From NCBI RefSeq assembly GCF_009856445.1, contig NZ_WMFA01000001.1, positions 62,001 to 126,000 on the forward strand: a DNA stretch of 64,000 nt, in the 5' to 3' direction. Positions 47,351 through 55,896 of the stretch are shown here, piece after piece. Origin of the DNA: Halobacillus litoralis. Lineage in GTDB: Bacteria; Bacillota; Bacilli; Bacillales; Halobacillaceae. The notes below the pieces were generated by a model. That model saw only the letters and a program-made list of their open reading frames with translations. It was not told the origin of the DNA and ran no database searches. The position numbers and the translations under genes were made by a program. Each line of letters starts with the position of its first letter. Positions within the stretch are counted from its first letter, which is position 1.

Positions 47351-48052
47351 TTAAGCACTTTGTTTTTTCACTTTCTTAATCTTAAATTTTTTACGGTAAT
47401 GCCAATTGAATAGGTAAATGAGTGGCGTTAAAAGGGCAGTGGGCAGGAACCACAACCAGATGTTTATGTTTGATATATTCAACAAACGAGGAGCACCGAA
47501 TACGGTGAAGGCCGTAAGAGTGGCTATTGAACAGCCGATTAAATTTCCGTAATGCTCAAAATACCAGTGCATTTTATGTTGGGGAGGGGTTAGCCAGTAA
47601 TACAATTGGCCTCCGCCAAGAATGATCCCTAAAATAGGGAAGTATTGAAGCAAGGGAAATTCGTACATCCACCCGAACACCATGGTAATCACTGACATGA
47701 AGATCAGCAGACTTGAAATTCCTAGATCGTACAGATTGCGGTGTTTTTCTGTCCGACGTTTAAAGCGCAGGACGCGTATGCCCATCCATGCTGTCGCCGC
47801 ACTTAATGTGGCAATGAAAAGCAGGAAAAATGAAAAAGCTCGAGCCTCTGGTGCGGTATAATCGAAAAAGATACGATAAATTCCCATATATAAAGCTGTT
47901 GCTGCTACCATGTACATCGCCGTGACATAAAACCAGCCGACTTTCCTGTGAATATTTCCTCCTTTTTTTGTTACAAGAGGGATCCAAAAGATCGTGAGCG
48001 CGCTGAATCCAGCGATGATATGAATAGTAAGTATGATTGAGAATAATAACAT
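47351..48052 (-). CDS. DUF2306 family membrane protein
   Basis: About 233 residues from the ATG at complement 48050-48052, 8 bases after GGAG; an ATG two codons earlier is also possible. Seven or so membrane helices. The family-type start LLFSIILTIHIIAGFSAL, with HRKVGWFYVTAMYMVAATAL next, resembles DUF2306 proteins. Histidines in helices 1, 2 and 6 (HIIAG, HRKVG, HWYFEHYGN) could bind haem or metal, as inference. Function unknown. The rlmH gene that often lies near this point in relatives is absent from the window. Confidence 0.8.
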   Translation of the reverse strand: MLLFSIILTIHIIAGFSALTIFWIPLVTKKGGNIHRKVGWFYVTAMYMVAATALYMGIYRIFFDYTAPEARAFSFFLLFIATLSAATAWMGIRVLRFKRRTEKHRNLYDLGISSLLIFMSVITMVFGWMYEFPLLQYFPILGIILGGGQLYYWLTPPQHKMHWYFEHYGNLIGCSIATLTAFTVFGAPRLLNISNINIWLWFLPTALLTPLIYLFNWHYRKKFKIKKVKKQSA

Positions 48053-48132
48053 AGCCATTGCTCCTTCCTTAACCTCCTTCTACATATACGCTTTCCGGAA
48101 ACTTATCTCCTCCTCTTATACTAGATATTTAC

Positions 48133-48163
48133 AAAAAAAAGACCGGCTGACGCCGGTCTTTTT
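48133..48163 (-). terminator. Terminator after the AGCS symporter gene
   Basis: Stem AAAGACCGGC / GCCGGTCTTT; the symporter stop codon lies at its edge, and the T-run is on the - strand. Confidence 0.85.
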
Positions 48164-49502
48164 AATCAAGTTGATCCTGTTTCCATGTTTTCTTGATGAT
48201 TTTCGTTAAAGCGAGGATTGCAATTAAGTTCGGCAGTACCATAAGCGCATTGAATGTGTCAGCCATCTGCCAGACAAAATCCACTTGGACAAGCGAACCG
48301 GCCACGATGAACATCAACACAATAGCGCGGTAGAAAGGGACTCCTTTTTCACCGAACAAAAATTTCACGTTCACTTCTCCAAAATAAGCCCAGCCGAGAA
48401 TTGTCGTGAACGCAAAGAATAAGAGACAGATGGCGATGAATGGAATGCCGAATTCCCCAAGTCCCCGTGCAAATCCTTCCTGAGTAATAGCACTTCCCTG
48501 CAAATCTGTTTGATGGGCATCTGTAGTCAAAATAACCATCGCTGTCAGGGTACAAATGATGACGGTATCGATGAAAACGCCAACCATGGCGACGAGTCCT
48601 TGATGGGAAGGGCGCTTCACGTTTGCAATCGCGTGCGCATGAGGGGTCGATCCCATGCCGGCTTCATTTGAAAAGAGCCCGCGTGCAATGCCGTAGCGAA
48701 TCGCTTCTTTAATGGTCGCACCGAGAACACCTCCACCGGCTGCCTCAGGGCTGATCGCGGCTTGGACAATGAGCTGCAGTGTCGGAAGCACCTGGTCCCA
48801 GAAGTTCACCATAATCATGAGACTTCCAATGATATAGAGCAAGGCCATGATCGGTACGACATTTCCAGCGAAGGAAGAGATGCGGGTAATGCCTCCGAAT
48901 AAAATGAGTCCGATGAAAAAGGCGACGGCAATTCCAAGACCAAGATTCAGCGTTGTGGAACTTGATCCCATCGCTTCGTTCATTGCAGTAGTGATTGCGT
49001 TGGACTGCACCATATTACCGACAAACCCAAGGGCGATGATGATAGCAACGGCAAAGAAACCCGCAAGCCACTTGCTGCCAAGCCCGTCCCGGATGTAATA
49101 CGCGGGTCCACCGTGGACTTGATCTCCTTTTTTTACTTTATAAAGCTGAGCGAGGACGGCTTCTGCAAAAATCGTGGCCATCCCGAAGAAGGAGCTGATC
49201 CACATCCAGAAAATCGCCCCGGGCCCGCCGGCTGCGATGGCGGTCGCGACACCAGCCAGATTCCCTGTTCCGACCTGTGCAGAAATCGAAGTCGCTAGCG
49301 CCTTGAAGGAGTGGATGCCTTCAGTTTTTTCTTTTTTGAAAAGGGGAGCGAAGGTCTGCTTGAATCCTTGACCAAGAAATCGTACCTGGATGAAGCGCAG
49401 CTGGAATGTGAGCCAGACACCCGTTCCGAGCAGGAAGATCAGCATGACTGGTCCCCATAAAAAGCTATTAATATCTATGAATACGTTGGTTAGTTGTTCC
49501 AT
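48162..49502 (-). CDS. Sodium:alanine/glycine symporter (AGCS family)
   Basis: A 446-residue LeuT-fold transporter with about eleven helices. Motifs ALATSISAQVGTGNLAGVATAI (about 66-87) and GMGSTPHAHAIANVKRP (about 278-294) are characteristic of AGCS, as is GPGAIFWMWISSFFG. It takes up alanine or glycine with sodium, consistent with a saline habitat. Monocistronic, with terminator. Confidence 0.95.
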   Translation of the reverse strand: MEQLTNVFIDINSFLWGPVMLIFLLGTGVWLTFQLRFIQVRFLGQGFKQTFAPLFKKEKTEGIHSFKALATSISAQVGTGNLAGVATAIAAGGPGAIFWMWISSFFGMATIFAEAVLAQLYKVKKGDQVHGGPAYYIRDGLGSKWLAGFFAVAIIIALGFVGNMVQSNAITTAMNEAMGSSSTTLNLGLGIAVAFFIGLILFGGITRISSFAGNVVPIMALLYIIGSLMIMVNFWDQVLPTLQLIVQAAISPEAAGGGVLGATIKEAIRYGIARGLFSNEAGMGSTPHAHAIANVKRPSHQGLVAMVGVFIDTVIICTLTAMVILTTDAHQTDLQGSAITQEGFARGLGEFGIPFIAICLLFFAFTTILGWAYFGEVNVKFLFGEKGVPFYRAIVLMFIVAGSLVQVDFVWQMADTFNALMVLPNLIAILALTKIIKKTWKQDQLD

Positions 49503-49685
49503 GAGCTAGATCCTTTCTTTCTTTAACATATGACTATGAAAAAGAGTATCTCACTTGCAAGCGTTTTAGGACAAGAGAAAATGTTAGTTAGGAATTCGAC
49601 AAAGATATTTAAGTATCAACCGCTACCGCTAATGCTTTCCAAAAACTGAGGAAGTTACGTACAATAGATAAAAGGAGGGGTAGTT

Positions 49686-50708
49686 ATGATTGATTTGCGA
49701 AGTGATACCGTAACCAAGCCGACGATGGCCATGCGTCAGGCCGCTTTTGAAGCAGAGGTTGGGGATGATGTGTACGAAGAAGATCCAACGGTGAAAATAC
49801 TTGAAGACAAGGCAGCGGAAATGCTCGGTAAAGAGGCCGCTTTGCTTGTGACCAGTGGAACTCAGGGCAATCAGATTGCTGTATTGACTCACTGCAGACC
49901 TGGGGATGAAGTGCTCTTGGAAGCAAACGCCCATCTTTTTCTATATGAAGGGGCTTCGATGTCGGCATTGGCCGGCGTTCAGCCGCGGACGATTCAAGGA
50001 ACGCGCGGGGTTATGGACCCTGAAGATGTGAAAGCGGCAATTAGGCCGGACGACATTCATTTCCCGGAAACAAGCTTGATCTGCCTCGAGAATACGCACA
50101 ACAAAGCAGGTGGGGTCGTCGTTCCACTCGAGAATATGCGTGCGATTTATGAAGTGGCTAGAGTAAAAGGAATTCCCGTCCATCTTGATGGGGCGCGATT
50201 GTTCAATGCTTCGGTCGCCTCAGGTATCTCATTACGCCGGTATGCGGACCAAACTGATACGGTACAGGTGTGTTTGTCGAAAGGGTTAGGTGCACCGGTC
50301 GGATCAGTCATTGCCGGTTCCTATGATTTTATTCAAAAGGCGCGAAAATGGAGGAAGCGTCTCGGCGGCGGATTGCGCCAAGTCGGAATGGTTGCTGCAC
50401 CTGCGTATGTGGCTCTGACCGAGATGGTCGACCGTTTAGCAGAGGATCATGCTCATGCGAGGCAGCTGGCGAACGGACTTCAGCATGTGAAAGGCCTGGA
50501 GATTGAAAAAGTGGAAACGAATATCGTGCTCGTTCATGTCGGTGGACTGGGGGAGACCGCCCAATCCTTTTTACATAAGCTAAAGGATGACGGTATTTCA
50601 GCCGTTCCTTTCGGGCCAGCTACAGTTAGGTTCGTCACGAATTATGATGTAAGCGCTAAAGACATCGACCGGGTGATTGATGTGGTCATTTCCCGATATC
50701 AGTACTAA
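49686..50708 (+). CDS. Low-specificity L-threonine aldolase
   Basis: A 340-residue PLP enzyme of fold type I: IDLRSDTVTKPT at the N-terminus, TSGTQGNQIAV (about 57-67), HLDGARLFNA (about 163-172), and the PLP lysine at 199 in CLSKGLGAPVG. It splits threonine or allo-threonine to glycine and acetaldehyde. AAAGGAGGGG before the ATG. Followed after 56 bases by a tiny gene. Confidence 0.95.
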   Translation: MIDLRSDTVTKPTMAMRQAAFEAEVGDDVYEEDPTVKILEDKAAEMLGKEAALLVTSGTQGNQIAVLTHCRPGDEVLLEANAHLFLYEGASMSALAGVQPRTIQGTRGVMDPEDVKAAIRPDDIHFPETSLICLENTHNKAGGVVVPLENMRAIYEVARVKGIPVHLDGARLFNASVASGISLRRYADQTDTVQVCLSKGLGAPVGSVIAGSYDFIQKARKWRKRLGGGLRQVGMVAAPAYVALTEMVDRLAEDHAHARQLANGLQHVKGLEIEKVETNIVLVHVGGLGETAQSFLHKLKDDGISAVPFGPATVRFVTNYDVSAKDIDRVIDVVISRYQY

Positions 50709-50764
50709 GAGTATCTTTTCATGAATAGGGTATAGTTAGGCAACAACCCTAGGAGGTGGCTTTC

Positions 50765-50935
50765 ATAGCGGACATCAGAGCAAATCAGGTCAGGCGAGGG
50801 TCGTCGGTCAATGATGAAAAATTTGCTGAGATGTTGTACAAGGATTCATTTGTAGATGGCATTCCGCTGGATGAGCTAGGCAAGGATTTGAGAAGAATGA
50901 AACGATATAGAAAAGAATTGGATAAGCGAAAATAG
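50765..50935 (+). CDS. Small basic protein with a non-standard start codon, unknown function
   Basis: The frame ending in TAG at 50933-50935 encodes 55 residues from GCG at 50768 (ADIRANQVRRGSSVNDEKFA ... LDKRK), with a composition typical of a real charged helical protein. No ATG/GTG/TTG lies at normal distance from the perfect AGGAGG at 50751-50756. The codon 8 bases after it is ATA (50765). The only alternative, GTG at 50756, overlaps the ribosome-binding site. ATA initiation would be rare; a sequencing error in ATG is an alternative. Too short and oddly started to be caught by standard gene finding. A terminator follows at once. Confidence 0.6.
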   Translation: MADIRANQVRRGSSVNDEKFAEMLYKDSFVDGIPLDELGKDLRRMKRYRKELDKRK

Positions 50936-50938
50936 TAA

Positions 50939-50967
50939 AACCCCCATGGAAGCATCCATGGGGGTCA
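50939..50967. terminator. Terminator between the small gene and nox
   Basis: Stem ACCCCCATGGA / TCCATGGGGGT with a 4-base loop; between convergent genes. Confidence 0.9.
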
Positions 50968-50971
50968 TTTA

Positions 50972-52333
50972 TTAGACAAGTGCAGGCAGTCGTCCAGGCT
51001 TCTGGGACTGTGCTTCAAGACCTGCTTTGTTCAGGAAGTTCCACGGCTGATTAAAGTGTGGCTGGAAGAAGAAATCAGTGTATGCCAGTTCATCGATCGT
51101 CATCCCTGTTTGGATGCACACGCTCATCGTGTTGATGGATTGTGTTACGTCTGCTTTGGAAATGACTTGGGCGCCGAGAATACGACGGGTATCCGGATTA
51201 ATCGTCACTTTCAGCATCACTTTTTCTGCTGACGGCATAAATGCTGGACGGTGAGTCTCCTCAATTGTGATGCTTTTCACATGAATGTCTAAAAGTTGAG
51301 CAGATGTTTCCGTAAGTCCAGTTGAAGCCATGTTGAGATCGAAAATGTGTAGGCCGGATGTGCCTTGTGTTCCGACGTGCTTCATTATTGGCTCAAATAA
51401 ATTGCGGGCGACTAAGGTTCCCATACGGACAGCATTCGTGGCAAGTGGAATATACATATGTCCGCCTGTAGGATTGTAAGGAACGGCACAACAGTCGCCG
51501 GCAGCGAAAATATCAGGGTCATTTGTTTGCATATATTCATTGACTCTAATCGCTCCGTTATCGAGCATGTCCACTTTTCCTTTTAAAAGATCCGTGTTTG
51601 GACGGAAGCCTACGCAAAGGATAACAAGGTCTGTCTCGTACGTTCCGTTGTTTGTTGTGACGCTGGATACAGACCCGTTCGTTCCGTCAAAACGCTGCAC
51701 CGTTTCGTTCATAGCGAGCTCAATGCCACGTGCGTTGAAATCATCTTCGACCATCGTGGTGAACTCTTCATCTAAATATTTGTTTAAAATTCGATCGGCA
51801 CCATCAATGAGGGTCACATCTTTTCCTGCTTTTTCAAAAGCTTCAACAAGTTCTACACCGATATAACCGGCTCCGACGACGGTAACCTTCTGGGCGTCTT
51901 TCGCACGCTCGATGATGGTGTTTGCCTGGTGATAGTTTTTCGCAAGCAAGATGTTATCTAGATTGATGCCTTCGATGGGAGGTGTGACAGGCCAGGACCC
52001 TGTAGTCATGACGAGCTTATCGTACGTGTCGTAAACTTTTTCACCTGTAACAAGGTTTGTAGCTTCCATTGTTCTTCTGACGGTATCGATATGTTCCACG
52101 TCATGCTGAATCCTCATCGTTACACCAAGCTTTTGCAGCTCTTCTGGTGAAGAGTAAAACAACCCTTGTGGATCATCGACGACACCACCGACGTATAAAG
52201 CTAAACCGCAAGATAAAAAGGATACATTGTCATTTCGTTCATAAACCGTAATGTCTGCTTCAGGATATAGTTTCGCCATATTTGTAACCGCAGCCGTACC
52301 TGCGTGAGTGCTTCCAATAACAACAATTTTCAT
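50972..52333 (-). CDS. nox: Water-forming NADH oxidase (FAD, Nox family)
   Basis: A 453-residue flavoprotein from the ATG at complement 52331-52333, with AAGGAGG upstream; an upstream in-frame start 8 codons earlier has none. FAD-binding MKIVVIGSTHAGTAAV, redox-active Cys42 in SFLSCGLALYVGG, NAD-binding VVGAGYIGVELVEAFEKAG (about 152-170), and second FAD motif FAAGDCCAV. The dimerisation domain follows. It reoxidises NADH with O2, forming water; CoA-disulfide reductase is a related alternative. A Rex-type operator sits just upstream, consistent with NADH-responsive control. Confidence 0.92.
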   Translation of the reverse strand: MKIVVIGSTHAGTAAVTNMAKLYPEADITVYERNDNVSFLSCGLALYVGGVVDDPQGLFYSSPEELQKLGVTMRIQHDVEHIDTVRRTMEATNLVTGEKVYDTYDKLVMTTGSWPVTPPIEGINLDNILLAKNYHQANTIIERAKDAQKVTVVGAGYIGVELVEAFEKAGKDVTLIDGADRILNKYLDEEFTTMVEDDFNARGIELAMNETVQRFDGTNGSVSSVTTNNGTYETDLVILCVGFRPNTDLLKGKVDMLDNGAIRVNEYMQTNDPDIFAAGDCCAVPYNPTGGHMYIPLATNAVRMGTLVARNLFEPIMKHVGTQGTSGLHIFDLNMASTGLTETSAQLLDIHVKSITIEETHRPAFMPSAEKVMLKVTINPDTRRILGAQVISKADVTQSINTMSVCIQTGMTIDELAYTDFFFQPHFNQPWNFLNKAGLEAQSQKPGRLPALV

Positions 52334-52354
52334 GGTAAATCCTCCTTGAAAATG

Positions 52355-52374
52355 CATGTGAATTATTTCACATG
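52355..52374. promoter_or_regulatory. Rex-type operator upstream of nox
   Basis: CATGTGAATTATTTCACATG: inverted arms CATGTGAA / TTCACATG with a 4-base spacer, fitting the Rex motif TTGTGAA-N4-TTCACAA. It lies between the promoter and the ribosome-binding site, positioned to block transcription until the NADH/NAD ratio rises. Confidence 0.75.
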
Positions 52375-52389
52375 TTGGATATGTTCTTA

Positions 52390-52418
52390 ATTATAAAACG
52401 GTTGAATATGAAAAACAA
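52390..52418 (-). promoter_or_regulatory. nox promoter
   Basis: On the - strand: TTGTTT (complement 52413-52418), 17-base spacer, TATAAT (complement 52390-52395). Confidence 0.65.
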
Positions 52419-52638
52419 CCCTTTTGCTCAATATTTCACATAACAATTTCACTTTTTCCTTCGCCTTTTTTGCTATACATTTTTTGGGAGACCAGGTCAT
52501 ACATATTCTGGTAATTTTCTGTGGGCTGTTTTAAGAGTCTGTGAGGTTTGTATTAATTTTGTGGTGAGCTGAAGGAAATGGTGATCCGACATGGAAGAGA
52601 TAGGCGAAGGTCTAATTTCTATATAGGGAGTGATTGAA

Positions 52639-53751
52639 TTGAAGAGGATGTTCGTTTTCTTTTTTAGTCTTGTCTTTATTTTATCTGTCCATGGTGTTCA
52701 GGCTGCTGGAACGATAACCGTAGGCGATTCTTTGTCCACCCCGAATGGAACCGATGTAGTGGTGGAAGGGTATATTGTAGGGGTACCTGTGGGCATTGAC
52801 ACGGTTGAACAGAGCAGTTTCACAAGTAATTATGCTTTGGCGGTAGCGGATGATGCTTCGGAAACTCAGGTGGACGACATGATTTTTGTAAAGTTGGATT
52901 CAGAATATCGCAGTGAATATGGACTGCAGAACAACCCTGCGTTGATGGGAACAAAAATCAGAGTAGATGGGACCAGGGATGATTATTTTAGTCACCAGGG
53001 GATTGAATATGTAAGTTCGATCTCTAAAGTTTCAAGTGATGGTGACGGAGGGGACGATGGTGGTACATACACAGGGAGCTACTACCAAGGGGTCGAAGGT
53101 TTGACAGGCTATGCACTCAAGCAATCGCTGCATGAGATCATTGACGACCATACCGAGCTTTCATATTCCAACGTCTGGGATGCATTGCGTCACACAGATG
53201 AGGATCCATCAAACCCGAATAATGTACGGCTTTTATACTCTGGAAAGTCCTATAGCAAGTATGACAACGGAGGATATGTTGATGACTGGAACCGGGAGCA
53301 TGTGTGGGCGAAGTCCCATGGGGATTTCGGGACATCGATGGGAGCGGGTACGGATATCCACCACCTCCGACCGACCGATGTTACCGTCAATTCCGCTCGT
53401 GGAAATCTGGATTTTGATGAAGGAGGATCCGCTTTTTATGAAGCGCCGGGCACGTACTATGACGGAGATTCATGGGAGCCCCGGGACGCAGTAAAAGGGG
53501 ACGTCGCACGAATGATTTACTATATGGCCGTCCGTTATGAAGGGGGCCAGGGGGAATTGGATTTGGAGATTGCTGATTATGTAGGAACGAGCGGGCCGTA
53601 CTTAGGAAAACTTTCTGTGTTGAAGGAATGGCATGCACAGGATCCTGTCGATGACTTTGAACGCAACCGAAATGAAGTAATCTTTAATGATTATCAAGGA
53701 AATCGCAATCCTTTCATCGATCACCCAGAATACGTTGAACAGATATGGTAA
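52639..53751 (+). CDS. Secreted endonuclease I family nuclease with N-terminal OB-like domain
   Basis: About 370 residues from TTG at 52639, 8 bases after AGGGAG; the earlier GTG at 52630 is inside that site. Signal peptide (MKRMFVFFFSLVFILSVHGVQA), a small OB-like domain (about 25-135; TITVGDSL ... VEGYIVG, DUF6359-like), a Gly/Asp linker, then an endonuclease I domain with NREHVWAKSHG (about 219-229) and DIHHLRPTDVTVNSARGN. The His-Asn pair of the beta-beta-alpha-metal fold is present. Extracellular non-specific DNase, like B. subtilis YurI (BsnA); probably for nutrient phosphate or biofilm DNA. Confidence 0.92.
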   Translation: MKRMFVFFFSLVFILSVHGVQAAGTITVGDSLSTPNGTDVVVEGYIVGVPVGIDTVEQSSFTSNYALAVADDASETQVDDMIFVKLDSEYRSEYGLQNNPALMGTKIRVDGTRDDYFSHQGIEYVSSISKVSSDGDGGDDGGTYTGSYYQGVEGLTGYALKQSLHEIIDDHTELSYSNVWDALRHTDEDPSNPNNVRLLYSGKSYSKYDNGGYVDDWNREHVWAKSHGDFGTSMGAGTDIHHLRPTDVTVNSARGNLDFDEGGSAFYEAPGTYYDGDSWEPRDAVKGDVARMIYYMAVRYEGGQGELDLEIADYVGTSGPYLGKLSVLKEWHAQDPVDDFERNRNEVIFNDYQGNRNPFIDHPEYVEQIW

Positions 53752-53765
53752 AAGAAGCAAGAAAC

Positions 53766-53797
53766 GAACCGGACCGTCTTATGGTCCGGTTTTTTTA
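53766..53797 (+). terminator. Terminator after the nuclease gene
   Basis: Stem AACCGGACC / GGTCCGGTT and T7. Confidence 0.9.
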
Positions 53798-53924
53798 CAA
53801 GGTTTAAATTACCATTATCGGTATGACCTGGTACAACAATATTTGGGATCTTTATGAACCGGTGCAGGAGTTTGGTTTTTGGGTGTAGTAGTTTATAGGA
53901 TGTGAGATTTTTAGGAGGGATTGG

Positions 53925-54392
53925 ATGGCAAGGGATGTTCGGTTTAAGGTGGACGGGCAGAGGTTCAACTATCGGGCGGCGGGCATTATGATTGAGAATG
54001 GTCATGTGCTTTTACATAAACAGGTGAATGATTCATACTGGGCGCTTCCAGGCGGAGGCATTGAACTGGGAGAAGCTTCTGAAGATACGATTGTGCGGGA
54101 GATGAAAGAGGAGCTTGGCTATGTTGTGGAAGTGGAGCGGACGGTATGGATGGCGGAGACGTTTTTCGAACACCTCGGTGATGATATGCATGAGGTAGCT
54201 TTCTATTACTTATTAACCACCGAACTACCGAACTTCAGAGAAGGGCCTTTCCATGGACTTGAAGGGGAGCAGCTGATCTATCAATGGATCCCTTTAGAAG
54301 ATATGGAGAAAATTGAAGTACGACCGCCTTTTCTCCGAAAAGCATTAACCAATGTTCCATGTGAAACATCGCATCTCGTTGTGAAAAGATAA
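53925..54392 (+). CDS. Nudix hydrolase
   Basis: A 155-residue Nudix protein with a normal N-terminal strand region, unlike the frameshifted one at 26.3 kb. Nudix box GGGIELGEASEDTIVREMKE, then ELGY, at about residues 43-66, with all catalytic glutamates. The substrate is unknown: a nucleoside diphosphate derivative is likely. The 3' end carries a parS site coding for NVPCETS. AGGAGGG before the ATG. A 66-base gap precedes the M48 peptidase gene on the same strand. Confidence 0.92.
   Translation: MARDVRFKVDGQRFNYRAAGIMIENGHVLLHKQVNDSYWALPGGGIELGEASEDTIVREMKEELGYVVEVERTVWMAETFFEHLGDDMHEVAFYYLLTTELPNFREGPFHGLEGEQLIYQWIPLEDMEKIEVRPPFLRKALTNVPCETSHLVVKR
54353..54368. promoter_or_regulatory. parS site, 15/16 match
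   Basis: TGTTCCATGTGAAACA matches TGTTNCACGTGAAACA except at position 8. It is within the 3' end of the Nudix gene. Confidence 0.8.
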
Positions 54393-54457
54393 GAGAGTTC
54401 TAGTCATTCACACAGGCTCGTACAATGGTACGAGTCCTATTTTTCGGAGGTGGGGAA

Positions 54458-55732
54458 GTGAAGAAAAAGTTCATCACTTGGACACTCGCGTTGTATGTCA
54501 TCTATGGTCTTTTATTAGGCCTTTATTTCTTCCAGTGGACAGATGTCGGTGTGCCGCCAGCCTATGAAGGAACGGCTGCAGATCCCGCGACTTTCATGAC
54601 GGAAAAAGAGCTTGAGTTGAGTCAGGAGTATTCGCGGTATCAGAATTTCTTATCCTTTCTCGGAGAGCCGCTCGAGTGGATGATCTATCTTGGTGTGATG
54701 ATTTTTGGTGCCACCGTCGTTTTTAAGAATTTCGGAAAGCAGATCTCCCGTTTTCGCATCATCCAAATACCGATCTTCGTTTTACTGCTGCAAACGTTGA
54801 CGACGATTCTTTTATTTCCGCTGGATTATGCGAGACGATGGCTGTCTGTAGAATATGGCATTTCGACTCAAAGCTTTTCAAGCTGGATGCGCGATGAGCT
54901 GATCGGGTTTTGGATCGGATTCATTATCATGGCCCTGCTTATCACGGTCCTTTATCTTCTTATGAAAAAGTTTGAAAAGCGTTGGTGGTTAATCGCCTGG
55001 GTGCTCATGATCCCGTTTTTATTTTTTATGATGTACTTACAGCCGGTTGTTATTGATCCGCTTTACAACGATTTCACCGAGCTTCAAGACAAACAGCTGG
55101 AAGAGAAAATCCTTGTACTTGCGGATGAAGCAGACGTTCCGGCTGATCGGGTGTATGAAGTGAATATGTCTGAAAAGACCAATAGCATGAATGCTTATGT
55201 GAATGGCATCGGATCGAATTTGCGCATCGTTCTATGGGATACAACGCTGAACCGCCTTGAAGAAAATGAAGTGCTGTTTATTATGGCGCACGAAATCGGC
55301 CATTACGTCATGAACCACTTGTATTGGAATTTAGCGGGTGTCATTATCGCTACGTTTTTCGGACTCTTCTTCACCTATCATTTGTTACGGTACGCGACGC
55401 GCAGGTGGGGAGAGCGTCTTGGATTCACAAAGGTTTCGGACATTGCAAGTTTGCCAATGTTCTTCCTTATCTTGACGATGCTTTCATTCCTATCCAGTCC
55501 TGTGGAGCTTGCCATATCAAGGAACGCTGAAACAGATGCCGACAAGTACGCAATTGAAATGACCCGGGACCCGGGTGCGGCAATCGGCTCGTTCCAGGAG
55601 CTCACCGTGAACGGGTTGAGTGATGTTCATCCACCTGCGCTCGTTAAATATTTACGGTACGGACACCCGACCATGATGGAGCGCATCCATATGCTTGAAT
55701 CCTATCAGGGGATTGATGTGAAAGAAGAATAA
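54458..55732 (+). CDS. M48 family metallopeptidase (Ste24/CAAX protease-like)
   Basis: About 424 residues from GTG at 54458, 7 bases after GGAGG; an upstream ATG at 54425 has no ribosome-binding site. N-terminal CAAX-protease membrane domain with several helices, then zinc motif HEIGH (His278, Glu279, His282) and third ligand in ETDADKYA (Glu). The ENEVLFIMAHEIGHYVMNH stretch is typical of Ste24 homologues. It likely takes part in membrane protein quality control or peptide processing. A 46-bp perfect palindrome terminates it. Confidence 0.94.
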   Translation: MKKKFITWTLALYVIYGLLLGLYFFQWTDVGVPPAYEGTAADPATFMTEKELELSQEYSRYQNFLSFLGEPLEWMIYLGVMIFGATVVFKNFGKQISRFRIIQIPIFVLLLQTLTTILLFPLDYARRWLSVEYGISTQSFSSWMRDELIGFWIGFIIMALLITVLYLLMKKFEKRWWLIAWVLMIPFLFFMMYLQPVVIDPLYNDFTELQDKQLEEKILVLADEADVPADRVYEVNMSEKTNSMNAYVNGIGSNLRIVLWDTTLNRLEENEVLFIMAHEIGHYVMNHLYWNLAGVIIATFFGLFFTYHLLRYATRRWGERLGFTKVSDIASLPMFFLILTMLSFLSSPVELAISRNAETDADKYAIEMTRDPGAAIGSFQELTVNGLSDVHPPALVKYLRYGHPTMMERIHMLESYQGIDVKEE

Positions 55733-55746
55733 CAGACTTACAATAT

Positions 55747-55797
55747 CTGCCACACCAGGTCATCCAGAATTCTGGATGACCTGGTGTGGCAGTTTTT
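55747..55797 (+). terminator. Terminator formed by a 46-bp perfect palindrome
   Basis: Positions 55747-55792 are a perfect palindrome with no unpaired centre (left half starts CTGCCACACCAGG, centre CCAGAATTCTGG), followed by T5. As RNA the centre must open into a 4-base loop. Confidence 0.9.
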
Positions 55798-55896
55798 AGG
55801 TTGTATCTAGTTTGTGCGGGGGTATTCTGGTAGAATTTTAGTAAATGAGTTTGTAAACGTTATCATATTAAATAGGAAGAAAGAGGAGGGTATGGG

